A DNA stretch of 64,000 nucleotides, taken from an uncultured Verrucomicrobiota bacterium (lineage in GTDB: Bacteria > Verrucomicrobiota > Verrucomicrobiia > Limisphaerales > UBA9464). The stretch spans positions 62,001 to 126,000 of the forward strand of contig CAIVQH010000024.1 in assembly GCA_903907995.1 (NCBI GenBank). The letters are read 5' to 3'. The position numbers were made by a program, and so were the translations under genes. Shown here in pieces: positions 60,589 through 64,000 of this stretch. The notes beneath the pieces are model-generated. The model searched no databases. It saw only the letters and a program-made list of their open reading frames with translations, and had not been told where the DNA came from. Positions within the stretch are counted from its first letter, which is position 1. Every line of letters starts with the position of its first letter.

Positions 60589-62160
60589 TTATGCCTTGCT
60601 GTTCGCCATGGCGTTGAGGGCGTCTGGGGTGATGCCACTGCCCTCATCGTTGGACAAATTCAGCCGGTTCAGTTCCGGCTGATAGACCAGGACGCTCAGG
60701 AGTGTCGTGGTGGTGATGGAGCCAAAGACGATGCCGGCGGCAACCCAGGGCTGTTCCGCCGCATGCTCGGACAGCTGCCATCGGAAATGGGCCAGCCAGA
60801 GCACTGCCAATCCGCCCAGGGTCGGCAGAAGGTGCCAGATGCAGATCAGGATGCGCCTGTCCTTCAGCATGAGCCGGCCAATGATGATGCGCGCAATCAG
60901 CCCCGGGAAGACATTCATCAGCTTGCCCACCCCCATGCCGACCAGCCCCATATAGCGGACAAACACCAGCGAACAGGGAATGATGGCCGCCATGCTCGAC
61001 ATGGTGAAGGCGGCGGTCAACCGGACGTAGCCGGCTCCGTTTAACAAAAATGACGGGACAATCGTCGTGCCCATCAGCGCGGCGAAGCTCGCCAGTACCA
61101 GGATCAGGTTATGGTCGTAATTCCCCAGGCTGTTTCCCATCCAGACAAACAGGATCGTCTGACCATAGACAAATATCAGGGCTCCGACCGCGAGGGAGGC
61201 AATGCTGGTCAGTTGCATGCTGGAAAGGAACAGGCGGCGCAACCCCAGCCACTGTTGCTTCACATAAAGCTCCGTCGCCAGAGGAAACAGATACGCAAAC
61301 GCCTGGCCAACCACGCCGCTGGCCATCTGGGTGAGTTGCAGGCAGATGTAATAGGGAGGGACGGCCGCTGGCCCCAAGGCATTGCTGACAATCAGACGGT
61401 CCGCCTGGTTTGTCAGCACGTACTCGATCATTTGGAACCAGCCAAAGAACCCATACGAGGCCAGCCGGCGCACATTTTCCCACCGGAACTTGGGCAGCAG
61501 CCAGCTGGCGGTCCCGATGAGCCGCGAGGAGCGCCAGCCGAGAAGCAGATTGTTCAGGCACATCACCCCGCAGTTGGCGGCGATCACCGCATTCAGTCCA
61601 TGACCTTGCGACACCAGCAGGCAGCTGGCCGCGGGTCCCACCAGCGAACCTACGACCGCAGTCGAAGATTCCACATCATGCCGGCGCAGGCCACGGCATA
61701 ATGATTGACCGACGGAATAGATCAGGCTCAGGAGCAATGATACGGAACCGATCCGGATGCCCATCATGGCATCATGGCGGAACTCAGGGCTGACGTTAAA
61801 CACCCGCTCGGCAAGCATCGGCGCCAGAAGATTGAGCACCACCACTGTCAGACCGCCCAACACCAAGTATAGCAGCAGCGTTGTCTGCAGCAGCATGACC
61901 AAGTCATGCCGCCGTTTCTGTGACTCGTATTCGGCAACGTATTTGACCGTAGCATCCCCGAGCCCAAAGGAACTCAGGCTGGACATCTGGATCACCGAGT
62001 TGACCAGCAACAGCACCCCGTAGATTTCACTGCCAAGATGGCGGATCAGGTAGGGCGCCGCCACCAGCTGGGAGGCCGGACCCGCCAGGTAAGCGGCCCC
62101 GCTCCACAGCATGTTGCGCCGTGTCCCGGGAGGCTGTGTGCCAGCATTCGTTTTGCCCAT
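60589..62160 (-). CDS. Oligosaccharide flippase (Wzx/MOP superfamily)
   Basis: 523 residues with about 14 hydrophobic helices. The N-terminus has NMLWSGAAYLAGPASQLVAA, then HLGSEIYGVLLLVNSVIQMS and SFGLGDATVKYVAEYESQKR, the usual start of polysaccharide flippases. It would flip undecaprenyl-linked repeat units to the periplasm for polymerisation. Followed without gap by a methyltransferase gene on the same strand. Confidence 0.92.
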   Translation of the reverse strand: MGKTNAGTQPPGTRRNMLWSGAAYLAGPASQLVAAPYLIRHLGSEIYGVLLLVNSVIQMSSLSSFGLGDATVKYVAEYESQKRRHDLVMLLQTTLLLYLVLGGLTVVVLNLLAPMLAERVFNVSPEFRHDAMMGIRIGSVSLLLSLIYSVGQSLCRGLRRHDVESSTAVVGSLVGPAASCLLVSQGHGLNAVIAANCGVMCLNNLLLGWRSSRLIGTASWLLPKFRWENVRRLASYGFFGWFQMIEYVLTNQADRLIVSNALGPAAVPPYYICLQLTQMASGVVGQAFAYLFPLATELYVKQQWLGLRRLFLSSMQLTSIASLAVGALIFVYGQTILFVWMGNSLGNYDHNLILVLASFAALMGTTIVPSFLLNGAGYVRLTAAFTMSSMAAIIPCSLVFVRYMGLVGMGVGKLMNVFPGLIARIIIGRLMLKDRRILICIWHLLPTLGGLAVLWLAHFRWQLSEHAAEQPWVAAGIVFGSITTTTLLSVLVYQPELNRLNLSNDEGSGITPDALNAMANSKA

Positions 62161-62207
62161 TTGGAGTTCTTATGACCGTGACCCGCCCCAACCGCTCCGG
62201 GGTCGGC

Positions 62208-63362
62208 TCAGTGATTCCGCAGGGCTCCGGTAAGGAGCTCCAAATAGCGGGCCTTCACCGACTCCTTTCGCGTCGCCATTTCCATGGCGTACCGATCTGA
62301 CTCCTGCTCCAGGCGGACGGCTGACGATGCCAGCCACTCTTCTGTCGCATCGTTTACGAACACCGAAGTGAGTCCAATCATCCCCGCCATTAGCGCCCGG
62401 CTGTCAGCCCCGATCACCACAGAAGGTTTGCCCAGGCTGCCCAGCGCAAAGGCCGCGTGGACGCGGTTCACGATCCCAAACCGGGCCTTGGCGTAGCAGC
62501 GCAGATAGTCCTCGTGCCGAGGGGACCAGAACGTCGCCACGCCCGGCAGGAGGCGACGGGCGGCCGCCAACTCCTTGTGATCGTGGCACACCAGCAGGCA
62601 CCGGTTCTTGACCGAAAACCTTTTAACGAAGGCGACAAAGCGGCTTTCCCACAGCTTCCCGTCGATGGGCTGCCCAAAAGCAAAATGTCCGCCTCCGGTC
62701 ATGAAATTCAAGACCACGTATTCGCCGGGTAGGGGGCTGATGCCCAGGCGGTCCACGGCGAAGATGGAGGTGCAGGGAAGCAGTTCAGCCTGCCGTCCGG
62801 CATGCCGGAGCACCTCGGTGCTAAGCCGGTCGCGGATCGTCGTCAGTTTGCACAGGTCGTAGTAGCGCCGGATGTATGCAAGGGTTTCCGGACGGGAGGC
62901 AAATTCCGAGGCGTCGCTGTGGTAATGCTGGCACGTGCCTCCGGCAAGGTTCAGGAAAGGCCCGCGCTTTGCACGCTTGCTCCAGCGGCGCTCAATGAGA
63001 GGTGCCCACCACTCGGTCTTGGAACAGTCGTCATCAGCGATCGCCCAGTAGATGGGCGCTCCCGACTGCACAAGGACATCGCTACGGAGAACCTTGTCCG
63101 TCCACGGAATCAGCGGGAGCATGGAATCAAGGCGGCTGGTTGCTCGCAGGGCCGAACCGGGGCGGCGGCCATCCATCCACCGGTCAATTCCCAGGCCATG
63201 CAACCATGAGCATTCCTGGCGTGTCGTGATCGGCAGATGTTTGTGGATCATCCGCAACCTCATCGGACCCAGCACGCGATCCAGCAGGTATAAGATGCCT
63301 TCACGGACAAAATCGTCACCCACGTTGTGTTGCAGGGTGGTTATGATAGTGACATCAGTCAT
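62208..63362 (-). CDS. Polysaccharide pyruvyl transferase family protein
   Basis: 384 residues from the ATG at 63362 (MTDVTIITTLQHNVGDDFV); an upstream ATG at 63386 would add eight residues. Family marks: the glycine-rich GAPIYWAIADDD, LNLAGGTCQHYHSD, YDLCKLTTIRDRLSTEVLR and the late segment FGIVNRVHAAFALGSLGKPS, where relatives have an arginine-histidine/glycine site. Such proteins add pyruvate ketal groups to sugars from PEP; some members have other roles. It is the first complete gene upstream of the flippase. Confidence 0.83.
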   Translation of the reverse strand: MTDVTIITTLQHNVGDDFVREGILYLLDRVLGPMRLRMIHKHLPITTRQECSWLHGLGIDRWMDGRRPGSALRATSRLDSMLPLIPWTDKVLRSDVLVQSGAPIYWAIADDDCSKTEWWAPLIERRWSKRAKRGPFLNLAGGTCQHYHSDASEFASRPETLAYIRRYYDLCKLTTIRDRLSTEVLRHAGRQAELLPCTSIFAVDRLGISPLPGEYVVLNFMTGGGHFAFGQPIDGKLWESRFVAFVKRFSVKNRCLLVCHDHKELAAARRLLPGVATFWSPRHEDYLRCYAKARFGIVNRVHAAFALGSLGKPSVVIGADSRALMAGMIGLTSVFVNDATEEWLASSAVRLEQESDRYAMEMATRKESVKARYLELLTGALRNH

Positions 63363-63615
63363 TTTATGGTGATTGCGGCGTGCCAATCGTTAGCTGGTGG
63401 CGCGGAAGAAGTGCGCCGATCAAGACCGCTGCAAGGACTCCTGAGGCGCCCGGTTTTGGGTAACTTTATTGGCAGATACTAGCCATGTTTGCATTGCTGT
63501 CTGCAGGTTAGATTATTTAATTACTATTACATCACCCCTGAATATCGAATGGAGCTTTACAAACTTTGATTCAAAGAGATGGAGTCTCAACACTTTCAGG
63601 TCTTCATCCTGCTGA
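63363..63615. other. AT-rich intergenic gap upstream of the pyruvyl transferase gene
   Basis: 253 bases with no gene. The middle part (about 63505-63530) is strikingly AT-rich (TTATTTAATTACTATTACAT), a likely promoter region for the minus-strand run 62208 to 44950; no precise -35/-10 pair is called. Confidence 0.4.
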
Positions 63616-64000
63616 TCACTTTCCATACAAGAGCCACCTGCCGAGCTGGATTCCTGGTTTTTCAATCAAACGATGCAGCGCATACGAGGCGGCTATTACA
63701 ATCGGCACAATCATGAGGCCACTGAGCAGAAATCTGACCGCTGGTGACAGGGCCGTAAACCAGCCAAATCGGATTGCAACGGCGCATAATGGCAGAAGCA
63801 CTAACTGATGCGTCAGGTATATCGGATATGATATGTCTCCAAAAAAGGCAAACGCCTCCCGTTTCAGCAGATTATCCAATTTCCGCATTATTCCCGATCT
63901 CTCGGTTCCAGCGAAGGCACAGGCAGCCATAATTGTGTATAGTACCAATAGCAGCCTGTTGTTTTGCAAACCACAGATTGATCCGGCCAGAACCAGCAAA
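63616..64000 (-). CDS. Acyltransferase family 3 protein, C-terminal part
   Basis: The C-terminal 128 residues of a membrane O-acyltransferase (OafA/YrhL-type); the rest lies beyond the window edge. Visible: hydrophobic helices and the conserved FFGDISYPIYLTHQLVLLPL, then a C-terminal IPIVIAASYALHRLIEKPG-like segment (here MIVPIVIAASYALHRLIEKP). It would acetylate a polysaccharide from the cytoplasmic side. Its base composition is less GC-rich than most of the window. The 5' end is missing, so no start can be given. Confidence 0.85.
   Translation of the reverse strand, partial: LLVLAGSICGLQNNRLLLVLYTIMAACAFAGTERSGIMRKLDNLLKREAFAFFGDISYPIYLTHQLVLLPLCAVAIRFGWFTALSPAVRFLLSGLMIVPIVIAASYALHRLIEKPGIQLGRWLLYGK

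Overview
The window comes from a GC-rich bacterial chromosome, most likely Verrucomicrobiota (perhaps a Pedosphaera/Limisphaera-like member). The family content points there: two very large secreted proteins combining a beta-propeller, HEAT-like repeats and a C-terminal CxxCH cytochrome c ('PVC-type'), an adjacent DUF1800/DUF1501 pair, an ECF-like sigma factor beside a transmembrane Ser/Thr kinase with WD40-like repeats, and many dispersed palindromic repeats between genes. The assignment is inferred from families; no rRNA or tRNA was seen.

Layout. 1-5.2 kb: end of an SDR dehydrogenase, an acyl carrier protein, an FAD oxidoreductase remnant cut off inside a palindromic repeat, then a PVC-type cytochrome gene coupled to a degenerate SGNH-hydrolase gene. 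5.4-9.3 kb: housekeeping genes (YebC-family regulator, queG, aroK, a UbiA-type prenyltransferase); queG carries an in-frame insertion that reads like a dispersed repeat. 9.4-17.7 kb: co-directional sigma factor, WD40-like kinase, giant S74-type surface protein and a small secreted protein. 17.8-34.2 kb: alcohol dehydrogenase, cupin, DUF1501 and DUF1800 proteins, second PVC-type cytochrome, Spx/ArsC-like protein, glycine-rich RRM protein with a clear terminator, secreted cyclophilin, LysR regulator divergent from a ferredoxin, esterase, TPR lipoprotein and a nucleotidyltransferase-like protein.

34.3-39.5 kb is an assimilatory sulfate reduction operon on the minus strand (cysI-cysH-cysD-cysN). 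Between cysD and cysN sits a small four-helix-bundle gene enclosed by 31-bp imperfect inverted repeats, and a gene-less relative of the same repeat lies between cysH and cysD. 39.8-42.5 kb is an HpnN-like RND transporter.

42.7-64 kb is an exopolysaccharide locus. A glycosidase-like secreted protein on the plus strand converges on a long minus-strand run: acyltransferase (cut by the window edge), pyruvyl transferase, flippase, polymerase/ligase-like protein, glycosyltransferases (three of them close paralogues), methyltransferases, WcaF-like acetyltransferase, sugar-nucleotide epimerases (GDP-mannose 3,5-epimerase-like and CDP-paratose 2-epimerase-like) and a WcaI-like glycosyltransferase. It ends at a hairpin terminator lying inside the 3' end of the converging gene. 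Two methyltransferase genes here are broken, one by a frameshift and one by an in-frame TAA.
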